Shown: in pieces, positions 6,724 through 12,796 of the stretch
Position numbering within the stretch: position 1 is the first letter of the stretch
How the letters are laid out: each line of letters opens with the position of its first letter
NCBI GenBank assembly: GCA_037129475.1
Contig: JBAXUY010000085.1
Span: 1 to 12,796, forward strand
Direction of reading: 5' to 3'
From: RGVT01 sp037129475
Lineage (GTDB): Bacteria > Planctomycetota > Planctomycetia > Pirellulales > UBA1268
Length of the DNA: 12,796 nt
Notes under the pieces: model-generated
The model's database searches: none
What the model was told of the DNA's origin: nothing
The model's input: the letters and a program-made list of their open reading frames with translations, nothing else
Position numbers and translations under genes: made by a program

Positions 6724-8743
6724 AGAGTTGCTGGAAACCCTCGCCGACGATCAGCCCGGAGACGCCTGCCCGGAAGACCCAATTGTTGTTGAGCAGCGGC
6801 CGCGACTCCACCCCGAGGCTCAAATCGGTGCCGATCGACTTCGAAATATTGTCCTGAAACACGAGCGACTCGAGGGTCTGCGTCGTGTCGAAGAAGAGGA
6901 AGTTGCAGTTGGTGATCAGCCGCGTCCGCTGCGTCAATTCGAAATCCACTCCCACGTTGTAGAGCTGCAGGCCCGGGTTCACGAAGTTGGCCTGCGACTG
7001 GAACTTGTTCGTGGCCCGCAGGTCTGGGTAGATGCTCAGCAGATTCTTGAGGTTCGTCCCGAGCAGCTTGATCTGCTGGCGGACCCAGAAGCTGAACTCG
7101 CCGCCGGCAAACTGCGTGTTGTCGATGATGCCATCGAACCCGCCTCCCTTGTTGTCGTTGACGTTGTTGTCGCCGGAGGCAAAGAACACCGACGTGCGAA
7201 ACCGGACCCAGTCGGGCGAGTAGGAGAGCTCCACGGCCGCCAGGGTGGCGCCGATGTCGACCGGCTGCAGGGCGAGCTGGTTGAGCGTGTCGTGGCCAAA
7301 GGCATAGTAGAAGGCGCTGGTGATGTTGAGCTCGTTGATGTGACCGTCGGTGGCGATGCCGGCATAGCAGGCGTTCACTTCGTGCGGCTCGGCGATGCCG
7401 ATCGGATCCGGCCGGACCAGGAAGCCGTTTTTGTCGTACTTCAGGCTTTTTTGGTCGTGGTCGTAATGGAAGCTGAATTGCCCGGTGTGCCCCGGCCAGA
7501 TGAAGTCCTGCCGGTAGTAGTTGGCGATCAGGATTTCCTGGCCGCGGTCATCGAAGGAGTTGAGGAAGCTGTTGGTGTCTTTTTCACGCTGGTCGAAGAT
7601 GGCAATGTTGAATTGGTCGCGATTGGCGAGCCGCGTGCCGAACAGCCGGATCGCCCGGTTCAGGTCGCTGAAGATGAATCCGCGAAAGTCGCTCGTGAAC
7701 GGCTGGGATCCGCCGCGGATCGACATGAAGTCGTAGTCGGGGCTCAGGTCGGCCAGTTTTGCCTCGATGAACCACTCCTCGATCGTGGCAAAACCACGAT
7801 AGCGGCGGGTGCCCTGCGTCACGTCCGGAAGAACCACGCCGTATTCGTACACCTCCAGGTAGTTCTGGTTGAAGACGGGGGCGATCTTGATCCGCCAGTC
7901 GTTGGGCTTGAACGTCTTGTCGCCGTGATTGAGTTCGAACGACAGCGTGTAGTACTGGAGAAACAGGAAGCCGTTGGGGTTGCCGAAGAAGGGCTCCTGG
8001 TCGGGTGTCGGCGTCGATTCGAACGGCGTGTTGGGCGTGGGCACCTGCCGGAAATTCGTGATCGTGCGGCTGATCCCCTTGATGTCGAGGAACGTGTGCT
8101 GCCCGATGATCGGGAAGTCTTCCTTGAGCAGGTTTTGCGTGTAGGGATTGAAGGCGTTGCCCAGCGCGTAGGGATAGTCGTCGAGCCGCGGATGGCCGCG
8201 GCCGTAGCGGTCCCACGCCGGGCTTCCGATCCGCCACCGGTCTTCCATCGGCACGAAATGGCTGGTCTCCTGCCGCTCGCTCGGCAACACACTCGACGCG
8301 CCGGCGAAGCCCGGCGTCGGGTAGATGGGATAGCGGTAGAGGGGATCGGCGACCGGCCTCTCCCCTGCGAGGTCATACGGATTTTCCGCCGGGTCCTCCA
8401 GAATGGGCGGCCCGCGGATGGGGGCCAGCAATTCCTCTGCGCCATGGAGAGCGGAGCCATCGCCCCCGCCGAGCACCAGCGAATCCTGGTCGAATCCCAC
8501 CACGTCGAACAGGCCCTCGCCGGGCGCGGCAATGGGTTGCGCGTCGACCGACGGGAGCCGCCGTGGCCATTCCGGTGGCGGGAGCAGCAACTGGGGAATC
8601 GTGGCACCGTCCAGGGCTGCGTCCAGGAACGGGCTGTGCACCGGTGCCGGCGGCCCAGCAGCCCAGTCCGCGACTTCGGCGGCGCGGCTGCGCTGAACGA
8701 GCAAGGCGCACACGAGCACGCAGGCGTTTCGGACGCACGCCAT
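6656..8743 (-). CDS. Outer-membrane beta-barrel (porin-like) protein
   Basis: A 695-residue exported protein. The signal peptide is at the N-terminus (MACVRNACVLVCALLVQRSRA, probable cleavage before AEVADW). A proline-rich, low-complexity segment follows (about residues 28-190), then a barrel of alternating strands to the end, which finishes in ...TDLELAF; a terminal Phe is typical of BAM-inserted barrels. Recognisable blocks are FPIIGQHTFLDIKGISRTI, WRIKIAPVFNQNYLEVYEYG, LSPDYDFMSIRGGSQPF, SDFRGFIFSDLNRAIRLFG (about 345-372) and YYRQDFIWPGHTGQFSFHY. I know such blocks from an uncharacterised outer-membrane family in proteobacteria and planctomycetes; transport substrate unknown. The start at 8743 is chosen because GGAG at 8748-8751 lies 4 nt before the ATG and the signal peptide begins there. 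ATG 8797 would add 18 mostly Arg/Ser/Pro residues. The next gene overlaps its 3' end. Confidence 0.82.
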   Translation of the reverse strand: MACVRNACVLVCALLVQRSRAAEVADWAAGPPAPVHSPFLDAALDGATIPQLLLPPPEWPRRLPSVDAQPIAAPGEGLFDVVGFDQDSLVLGGGDGSALHGAEELLAPIRGPPILEDPAENPYDLAGERPVADPLYRYPIYPTPGFAGASSVLPSERQETSHFVPMEDRWRIGSPAWDRYGRGHPRLDDYPYALGNAFNPYTQNLLKEDFPIIGQHTFLDIKGISRTITNFRQVPTPNTPFESTPTPDQEPFFGNPNGFLFLQYYTLSFELNHGDKTFKPNDWRIKIAPVFNQNYLEVYEYGVVLPDVTQGTRRYRGFATIEEWFIEAKLADLSPDYDFMSIRGGSQPFTSDFRGFIFSDLNRAIRLFGTRLANRDQFNIAIFDQREKDTNSFLNSFDDRGQEILIANYYRQDFIWPGHTGQFSFHYDHDQKSLKYDKNGFLVRPDPIGIAEPHEVNACYAGIATDGHINELNITSAFYYAFGHDTLNQLALQPVDIGATLAAVELSYSPDWVRFRTSVFFASGDNNVNDNKGGGFDGIIDNTQFAGGEFSFWVRQQIKLLGTNLKNLLSIYPDLRATNKFQSQANFVNPGLQLYNVGVDFELTQRTRLITNCNFLFFDTTQTLESLVFQDNISKSIGTDLSLGVESRPLLNNNWVFRAGVSGLIVGEGFQQLYGNIDNNVPNLFAAFTDLELAF

Positions 8744-9016
8744 GCGTCTCCGGCGCGTCCACGGGGGACTGCGTGAGTGTGAGGACGTTTGAAGCATCGT
8801 TGAGCGCGAGGAGAGCCTGGCCAGGCGTCTCCAAACAGGCGGACCTTGCCGAATATTTCGGCGTTCCGGCCTGCGGGGAGTTTGTCTTCTTTGCCGACTC
8901 TCGGCAGAAACATGCGGAGGCTGCACAAGGCGCGGGCGTTGCGGCGACAAAGCAAGGGCGGCAAGGGCTGCCGCTTCGCGGCCGGGGAAAAGGCGGGCTT
9001 TGGGGGCGCTTGTTGT
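8744..9016. promoter_or_regulatory. Divergent promoter region with two GCCGA-type inverted repeats
   Basis: This 273-bp region between the barrel gene and the small secreted protein gene has no credible gene. It contains GCCGAA-TAT-TTCGGC at 8848-8862 (perfect 6+6 bp) and GCCGA-CTC-TCGGC at 8893-8905 (perfect 5+5 bp). They share the same half-site and lie 45 bp apart. They could be a paired operator controlling both genes, or hairpins in a leader RNA of the rightward gene. Clear -35/-10 boxes were not found. Confidence 0.4.
8878..8897 (+). repeat. Intergenic motif copy 1: GAGTTTGTCT-n2-TTTGCCGA
   Basis: GAGTTTGTCT at 8878-8887 and TTTGCCGA at 8890-8897, preceded by GGCCTGCGGGG at 8868-8878. 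The same parts recur in the same order at 9451-9498 ahead of the next rightward gene. Both copies are in non-coding DNA. The 3' part overlaps the inverted repeat at 8893-8905. Role unknown; it may be a promoter or regulator site. Confidence 0.35.
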
Positions 9017-9427
9017 ATGCGTGGAATGCCGGGCCGGCGGATCGTCGTGGCCATGATCGTTGCCGTCGGAGGCTGGCTGCCGTTCGCCGACGGCCACGAC
9101 CTGACCCCGCCCATGGGCCGACCAGCCACCGCGCGAAAGCATTTTCAGGGAGACCAACTCCGGAGGGCCGGCAATCCCCAGTGGATTTCCCCACTCGCGA
9201 AGCCCACGGAATCGCCTCACGAGGAAGGCTATTACGTCGGCGGTGGGGCGCGGGAGAAGAGCCGGCGCGGCGAGGAGCGGCGGCGCGATGAAGGCGTCTG
9301 GGGAACCGATTACACCGGCCTGATCATTCCGAAGCACACCAACCTGAACTGGTGGCACGGCAGCCGCTATCAAGGGGGCGTGGGGTCCTATCCCACCGAC
9401 GGCCCGCGCGTGCTCCACCGTCCCTGA
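9017..9427 (+). CDS. Small secreted protein, planctomycete-type, function unknown
   Basis: A 136-residue protein of unknown function. The start at 9017 puts a signal peptide at the N-terminus: basic MRGMPGRR, hydrophobic IVVAMIVAVGGWLPF, then likely cleavage near ADG/HDL. ATG 9026 would also work. The mature part is short, basic in its centre (REKSRRGEERRRDEG, 79-93) and ends in an aromatic/glycine-rich block, GVWGTDYTGLIIPKHTNLN then WWHGSRYQGGVGSYPTDGP (93-130). I recall small Pirellulaceae proteins with GTWGWDY and HGxRYQGGxGxYxTDGP-like ends, so it is probably a conserved lineage-specific family. The frame is open upstream to 8846, but that extension is Arg/Gly-rich translation of regulatory DNA. 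It is divergent from the barrel gene and may share its regulation. Confidence 0.68.
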   Translation: MRGMPGRRIVVAMIVAVGGWLPFADGHDLTPPMGRPATARKHFQGDQLRRAGNPQWISPLAKPTESPHEEGYYVGGGAREKSRRGEERRRDEGVWGTDYTGLIIPKHTNLNWWHGSRYQGGVGSYPTDGPRVLHRP

Positions 9428-9476
9428 CGAGATTTCCCCGGTCGGCTGGCGGCCTGCGGGCGGTGCGCAAAAGGGA

Positions 9477-9498
9477 GAGTTTGTCTCCAGTTTGCCGA
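9477..9498 (+). repeat. Intergenic motif copy 2: GAGTTTGTCT-n4-TTTGCCGA
   Basis: GAGTTTGTCT at 9477-9486 and TTTGCCGA at 9491-9498, preceded by GGCCTGCGGG at 9451-9460. In this copy GAGTTTGTCT lies within a perfect inverted repeat GGAGA-GTTTG-TCTCC (9474-9488); the 8878 copy keeps this only partly (GGGGA-GTTTG-TCTTC). It stands between the small secreted protein gene and the propeller gene, just before the hairpin at 9503-9517. Confidence 0.35.
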
Positions 9499-9502
9499 TC
9501 CC

Positions 9503-9525
9503 GCCACGTCCGGTGGCCTCTTTTT
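9503..9525 (+). terminator. Candidate rho-independent terminator after the small secreted protein gene
   Basis: A perfect 5-bp GC-rich stem GCCAC-GTCCG-GTGGC (9503-9517) is followed after CTC by five T residues (9521-9525). It lies 75 bp past the stop of the small secreted protein gene and upstream of the propeller gene, so it would separate the two transcription units. The stem is short and there are three bases between stem and T-tract, hence moderate confidence. Confidence 0.45.
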
Positions 9526-9623
9526 CTCACGTTGCCGGCACGATGGGGCGATGATGCATGGGCGTCGGGGAGCGCACGTGCGGGCTGCCTGACGGCCTGC
9601 CTCGGACGGTCGAGGAACTTCGC

Positions 9624-10907
9624 GTGAACGGTCGGCTGGTGCATGCCACGATGATCCGCTGCGCGGCCGCCGTCGTCGTGGGCATCATGGTGTCGGTGGC
9701 AGGGTCGATGGCGGTGACCGTGGATGCGGCCGAGCCGAGATTCGAATCCGGTGTCGTGCCGCTGCCGGCCGTCGCCGAACCCGGCCCGGCGACGCCTGTG
9801 GCCGATGTGACGGCGGCCACGCTTCAGGACATCCGCCAGATCAATGCCGATGGTTTCGGCACGACATCGAACAAATACGCCTTCTCGATGGTGGTGTTCA
9901 ACGGCGACCTCTACGTCGGCACGCTCAGCGTCGACAGCATGCCGGGGATGCTCAGCTTTTTCTGGTGCCGCAGCGCCGTGGGCGTGACCGAAGGGGCCGA
10001 AATCTGGCGGTACGGCCGGGACGGCTCGTGGACCCGCGTCGTCGACGACGGGCTCGTGAGCCGGCTCAACCTCGGCGTGCGGAAGATGGCCGTCGTCGGC
10101 GGTCTGCTCTACGCCGTGACGGCCAATCACGACGAGGGCATGGAGGTATGGCGCACGCGCGACGGAACCGACTGGGAGCGGGTCGCGGCGGGCGGCTTCG
10201 GCGATCGCCACAACACATCGGGCCGCGGGCTCTGCGAGTTCGAAGGCTGGATCTACGTGGGCACGGAGAACCGCCGCCACGGCGCGCAGCTGTGGCGGAG
10301 TCGCGACGGACGCGACTGGCAGAAGGTGCGCGACAAGGGGATCGAGGACGACGGCAACGTGTGGCTCTCCGACTTCACGGTGTTCGGCGGCCGGCTCTAC
10401 ATGGGCACGCTGAACACGGGCGGCCTGCAGCTCTACCGCACCGCCGACGGATCCACGATTGAGCGGGTGAGGCTCGAGGGGGTCGACACGAAGACCGACA
10501 TCGGGGCCCTGAAGCTCTGCGTCTTCAAGGGCCGCCTGTTCGTCGGGACGATGGATTTCCTGCGAGGCTTCGACCTCTACGCGACCACCGACGGCGACCA
10601 TTTCCGAAGGGTGATGCGCAACGGGTTCAACGACCGGTTCAACGCCTACTGCTGGCAGTTGCAGGAATACCAGGGCCGGCTCTACGCCGGCACCTACAAT
10701 CATCACCTGCCGATGCCCTTCGGGAAGTTCACGCTGCTCTCCTCCGGCGACGGCGACGAGTGGCTGGTCGAGGACGAAGCGGCCTTCGGCAACGCCTGGC
10801 ATTACGGGATCCGGACGATGACGGTCCTCGACGACCGGCTGATCATCGGCACTGCGACCGCCCGCCACGCCTGCAAGGTGTTCGAAGCCCGGGGCCTGCA
10901 GCGGTAG
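9624..10907 (+). CDS. Secreted seven-bladed beta-propeller protein
   Basis: A 427-residue exported protein from the GTG at 9624, which has a good ribosome-binding site (GAGGA, 9612-9616, 7 nt spacing). ATG 9651 (418 residues) and ATG 9558 are alternatives. A signal peptide follows: IRCAAAVVVGIMVSVAGSM, cleavage probably near VDAA/EP. The mature part has seven copies of a strand motif, G-x-L-Y-V-G-T: LYVGT, LYAVT, IYVGT, LYMGT, LFVGT, LYAGT and LIIGT, at about residues 96, 162, 210, 258, 305, 353 and 406. Spacing is close to 48 residues apart from the first and last steps, as expected for one seven-bladed propeller. Between them are EIWRYGRDGSWTRV-, EVWRTRDGTDWERV- and QLWRSRDGRDWQKV-type turns, like kelch/sialidase-style 'W-x-x-DG-x-x-W' repeats. 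No catalytic residues are recognised; binding or structural roles outside the cell are inferred. It ends 27 bp before the convergent deaminase gene. Confidence 0.8.
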   Translation: MNGRLVHATMIRCAAAVVVGIMVSVAGSMAVTVDAAEPRFESGVVPLPAVAEPGPATPVADVTAATLQDIRQINADGFGTTSNKYAFSMVVFNGDLYVGTLSVDSMPGMLSFFWCRSAVGVTEGAEIWRYGRDGSWTRVVDDGLVSRLNLGVRKMAVVGGLLYAVTANHDEGMEVWRTRDGTDWERVAAGGFGDRHNTSGRGLCEFEGWIYVGTENRRHGAQLWRSRDGRDWQKVRDKGIEDDGNVWLSDFTVFGGRLYMGTLNTGGLQLYRTADGSTIERVRLEGVDTKTDIGALKLCVFKGRLFVGTMDFLRGFDLYATTDGDHFRRVMRNGFNDRFNAYCWQLQEYQGRLYAGTYNHHLPMPFGKFTLLSSGDGDEWLVEDEAAFGNAWHYGIRTMTVLDDRLIIGTATARHACKVFEARGLQR

Positions 10908-10934
10908 GGAAGATGCCGCCGGATCGCTCCACCG

Positions 10935-11555
10935 TCAGTAATCGATCTTGTCGGGCCGCGCGGCGTACTCCTTCCAGACTTCGATCGACTCGTCGCGCAG
11001 GAGTTCGGGGATCTCGGTGATCGCCCGCTCGGACCGCTGCAATGAGAACTGCCGGTAGATGAAGTCGTCGTCGAAATTGCCGTAGTGCTTCGCGTCGGCC
11101 ACCGTCGCCGCGTAGACGATGGCGTCGAGTCCGGCCCAGTAGGCCGTGGCGAAGCACATCGGGCAGGGCTCGGACGACGTATAGAGGATGCATCCGTCCA
11201 GCTTCGGCTTCTTCAGCAACGCGCACGCCTGCCGGATCGCGTGCATCTCGGCATGCCAGGTGGGATCGTTCTGCGCGATGACGTGGTTGATGCCGTCGGA
11301 CAGGACGTCGCCGGCCTTGTCGACGACGATCGCCCCGAACGCGCCGCCCGTCTTGTGGATCACGCCTGCCTTGCGGCCGTTGGCGATCGCCCGGCGCATG
11401 AATTCCTCGTGCTTCTCCTGTGGGAATCGGCCTCTGATCTCGGCGAGCGAAAGCTTGTGTTTCTCGCTGGGAACCCCGGTCAGCACGAGGCTGGCGGGCT
11501 CGCTGTGGCCCCCCGCCGGCGACACCCCCGCAGACGATGGTGGCGGCAGCGGCAT
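10935..11555 (-). CDS. guaD: Guanine deaminase, cytidine-deaminase fold (GuaD type)
   Basis: Zn-dependent deaminase that likely converts guanine to xanthine and ammonia in purine salvage or nitrogen recovery, in the cytoplasm. Of its 206 residues, about 50-206 match the Bacillus GuaD type closely: FMRRAIANGRKAG, GGAFGAIVV, NDPTWHAEMHAIRQAC (His101 Zn ligand, Glu103 proton shuttle), LDGCILYTSSEPCPMC (Cys131 and Cys134 Zn ligands), YWAGLDAIVYAA, the GuaD-like FDDDFIYRQF and a C-terminal WKEYAARPDKIDY. Ending in Tyr near the active site is a GuaD trait. The start at 11555 has a strong GAGGAG 6 nt upstream. It gives a roughly 45-residue Pro/Ser/Gly-rich N-terminal extension absent from classic GuaD. 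tRNA adenosine deaminase and cytosine deaminase are less likely because of the FDDDFIY and C-terminal features. It lies 42 bp downstream of the dehydrogenase gene, so is probably co-transcribed. Confidence 0.85.
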   Translation of the reverse strand: MPLPPPSSAGVSPAGGHSEPASLVLTGVPSEKHKLSLAEIRGRFPQEKHEEFMRRAIANGRKAGVIHKTGGAFGAIVVDKAGDVLSDGINHVIAQNDPTWHAEMHAIRQACALLKKPKLDGCILYTSSEPCPMCFATAYWAGLDAIVYAATVADAKHYGNFDDDFIYRQFSLQRSERAITEIPELLRDESIEVWKEYAARPDKIDY

Positions 11556-11561
11556 GGGAAA

Positions 11562-11567
11562 CTCCTC
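11562..11567 (-). promoter_or_regulatory. Strong Shine-Dalgarno site for the guanine deaminase gene
   Basis: GAGGAG on the minus strand lies 6 nt before the ATG at 11555. It decides this start and therefore the presence of the N-terminal extension. It is one of the few good ribosome-binding sites in the window. Confidence 0.7.
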
Positions 11568-11597
11568 GGGGCTGTCAAAGGCATGACGGACAGAGCG

Positions 11598-12796
11598 TTA
11601 CCGCCGCTGCGCGGCGATCCGGCGAAACTCCGCTTCGGCCTGGGGAAAGTCTTCCACGATCCGCCGAAAGTCGGCGGCCGCGAGCACGAGCAGATCGCAG
11701 GGCGACACCGCCCGCACGGTGGCGTTCCGCGGACGGTTGTCGAGCAGCGCCATCTCGCCGAAGCACTCCCCCGCCTTCACGACCCCCAGCCGTTCTCCGG
11801 AAGCGCCGATCGCCTCCAGCTCTCCGCGGCACACCACATACAGATCCGAGCTTCGTTCGCCCCGCGCGACCACTGTCGCTCCGGCCTCGACGGCCCGGGG
11901 CTGGCAGGCGAGCGTGAGGTTGTTGAGCAGCACGGCGGGCGCGTTGGCGAAAAACTCGCTCCGCACGAGCACCTCGCGGGTGATGCACTCGTGCCAGCGG
12001 CGTCCGTCGCGGGCGAGCAGGGCGTGGGCGGCGAGAGGGCCCCAGGTCCCGGCCATGTAGTTGGGGAAGTCGGCGGCCCGCGTGTCTTTCCAGAGATCGA
12101 GCACCGGCTGCACGATCCGCCAGGAATCCTCCACGAAGTCGGTGCGGGAGAAGAGTGTCGGGTCGCCGTTGAGGGCGCTGTAGAGCAGCACCTCATACCC
12201 GGTGCCCCGCGTCGCCTCGAAGGTCTCGGCGTAGTCGAACCGCATGCCGGCCCGCTGCAGCTCGAACGCCGGACCGGGCCGCTTGGCATGCATGCGAATC
12301 TCGACGCCCTGAAAGGGCTGGATGTGGAAGATCAGCAGGTTGGGCTCGCCGCCGTCGCCGGGCTGCGGCTTGAACTGCACGACGATCTCGGTGCCCCGTT
12401 TCCAGAGAGCTTTTCCCGACCGCAGGTAGACGGGCATCCCGGCCCAGCGATCGTTGTCGAGATGCAGTTTGAGCGCGGCGTAGGTGCCGTTGTTCGACTC
12501 CGGATCGACGTTCGGTTCCTGCCGGTAGCCGAGGGCGGGCGAACCGTCGGCCTTCGTGCCCGCACCATACTGCCCGCGGACGCAGTCTCGTGCGGCCGAA
12601 TCACGATCGAACAGTCGAACGGCGTGGAGCAGTCGCGACTTCTCGTCGCGCACGGCGGCGGGCTCGAGCGACGCGGGCAGATCCATGCAGACGTAGGCCA
12701 GCATCTGCATGAGGTGATTCTGGAGCATGTCCCGCACCACACCCGTCTTGTCGTAATACTCGCCGCGGGTCTCCACGCCCACGGTTTCGGTGGCGG
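11598..12796 (-). CDS. zwf: Glucose-6-phosphate dehydrogenase with C-terminal cyclic-nucleotide-binding domain (N-terminus missing)
   Basis: Oxidises glucose 6-phosphate to 6-phosphogluconolactone with NADP+ or NAD+, the entry to the oxidative pentose-phosphate or Entner-Doudoroff routes. The visible 399 codons start at the right edge with ATETVGVETRGEYYD, so the N-terminal nucleotide-binding domain and the catalytic RIDHYLGKE region are outside. The family core is clear: YYDKTGVVRDMLQNHLMQML, SNNGTYAALKLHLDNDRWAG, PVYLRSGKALWKRGTEIVVQF, TDFVEDSWRIVQPVLDLW and NYMAGTWGPLAAHALLARDG. The usual C-terminus is then followed, after a linker of about 10 residues, by a roughly 115-residue cyclic-nucleotide-binding domain (11601-11960), including GERSSDLYVVCRGELEAIG and the phosphate-binding cassette GECFGEMALLDNRPRNATV, with the conserved Gly-Glu and Arg. 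The fusion is in one uninterrupted frame. Allosteric control by cAMP or cGMP is inferred. The GTG at 12782 is an internal Val, not the start. Confidence 0.9.
   Translation of the reverse strand, partial: ATETVGVETRGEYYDKTGVVRDMLQNHLMQMLAYVCMDLPASLEPAAVRDEKSRLLHAVRLFDRDSAARDCVRGQYGAGTKADGSPALGYRQEPNVDPESNNGTYAALKLHLDNDRWAGMPVYLRSGKALWKRGTEIVVQFKPQPGDGGEPNLLIFHIQPFQGVEIRMHAKRPGPAFELQRAGMRFDYAETFEATRGTGYEVLLYSALNGDPTLFSRTDFVEDSWRIVQPVLDLWKDTRAADFPNYMAGTWGPLAAHALLARDGRRWHECITREVLVRSEFFANAPAVLLNNLTLACQPRAVEAGATVVARGERSSDLYVVCRGELEAIGASGERLGVVKAGECFGEMALLDNRPRNATVRAVSPCDLLVLAAADFRRIVEDFPQAEAEFRRIAAQRR

Noticed and set aside
6074..8776. 900-codon open frame on the plus strand
   Set aside because: It is antisense to the barrel gene and to the start of the repeat-protein gene, both of which have signal sequences and structured repeats. 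Composition fits a GC-driven shadow.
8846..9016. N-terminal extension of the small secreted protein back to 8846
   Set aside because: It would bury the signal peptide at residue 58 onward and translate the inverted repeats; no ribosome-binding site is seen.
8744..9418. 225-codon upstream extension of the barrel protein frame
   Set aside because: It would place the signal peptide in the middle of the protein and cross the divergent small gene. GGAG and the signal peptide support 8743.
9324..10868. 514-codon open frame on the minus strand
   Set aside because: It is antisense to the propeller gene, which shows regular 48-residue repeats. The opposite product is His/Arg/Ala-rich with no domain.
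10908..10934. Bidirectional terminator between the propeller and deaminase genes
   Set aside because: The 27-bp gap has no stem with a T-tract on either strand.
11719..12060. 113-codon plus-strand frame opposite the CNBD
   Set aside because: It is a shadow of the dehydrogenase fusion, with no independent support.

Overview
The window is GC-rich, densely coded and looks like the chromosome of a planctomycete, probably a Pirellula-like member. The signs are an extracellular-type protein with an N-terminal LERRSMLAA segment (the planctomycete 'LEPR-XLL' envelope signal), a small secreted Trp/Tyr/Gly-rich protein of a kind I associate with that phylum, a helical 'AxHxGxLxLdGL' repeat protein, and few Shine-Dalgarno sites. 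I see no rRNA, tRNA, CRISPR array, insertion sequence or phage gene. Organism assignment is inference from protein character, not from a marker gene.

Layout from left to right. (1) A large GH63/MGH1-like glycosidase runs leftwards and is cut by the left edge. (2) Divergent from it is a secreted protein built from two tandem GlcG/HbpS-like halves. (3) Convergent with that is a leftward pair: an outer-membrane beta-barrel protein, and downstream of it, with an overlap of at least 50 bp, a membrane-anchored protein made of about 24 short leucine-rich-like repeats. (4) Divergent from the barrel gene, across a 273-bp region with two GCCGA-type inverted repeats, is a small secreted protein, followed by a likely terminator. 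(5) Next is a secreted seven-bladed beta-propeller protein. (6) At the right edge is a leftward pair: a glucose-6-phosphate dehydrogenase carrying a C-terminal cyclic-nucleotide-binding domain (5' part outside the window), then a guanine deaminase 42 bp downstream.

As a whole, the left two thirds is envelope and extracellular biology (sugar hydrolysis, heme-binding-like domains, outer-membrane barrel, repeat scaffold, propeller). The right end is central metabolism: the oxidative pentose-phosphate entry step and purine salvage. The most notable item is the dehydrogenase-CNBD fusion. Its phosphate-binding cassette looks intact, so the enzyme could be controlled directly by a cyclic nucleotide. 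The second is the barrel/repeat-protein pair, in which the downstream gene cannot start outside the upstream gene's coding sequence.

Many long open frames lie antisense to the real genes (up to about 900 codons). They follow from high GC and were rejected.
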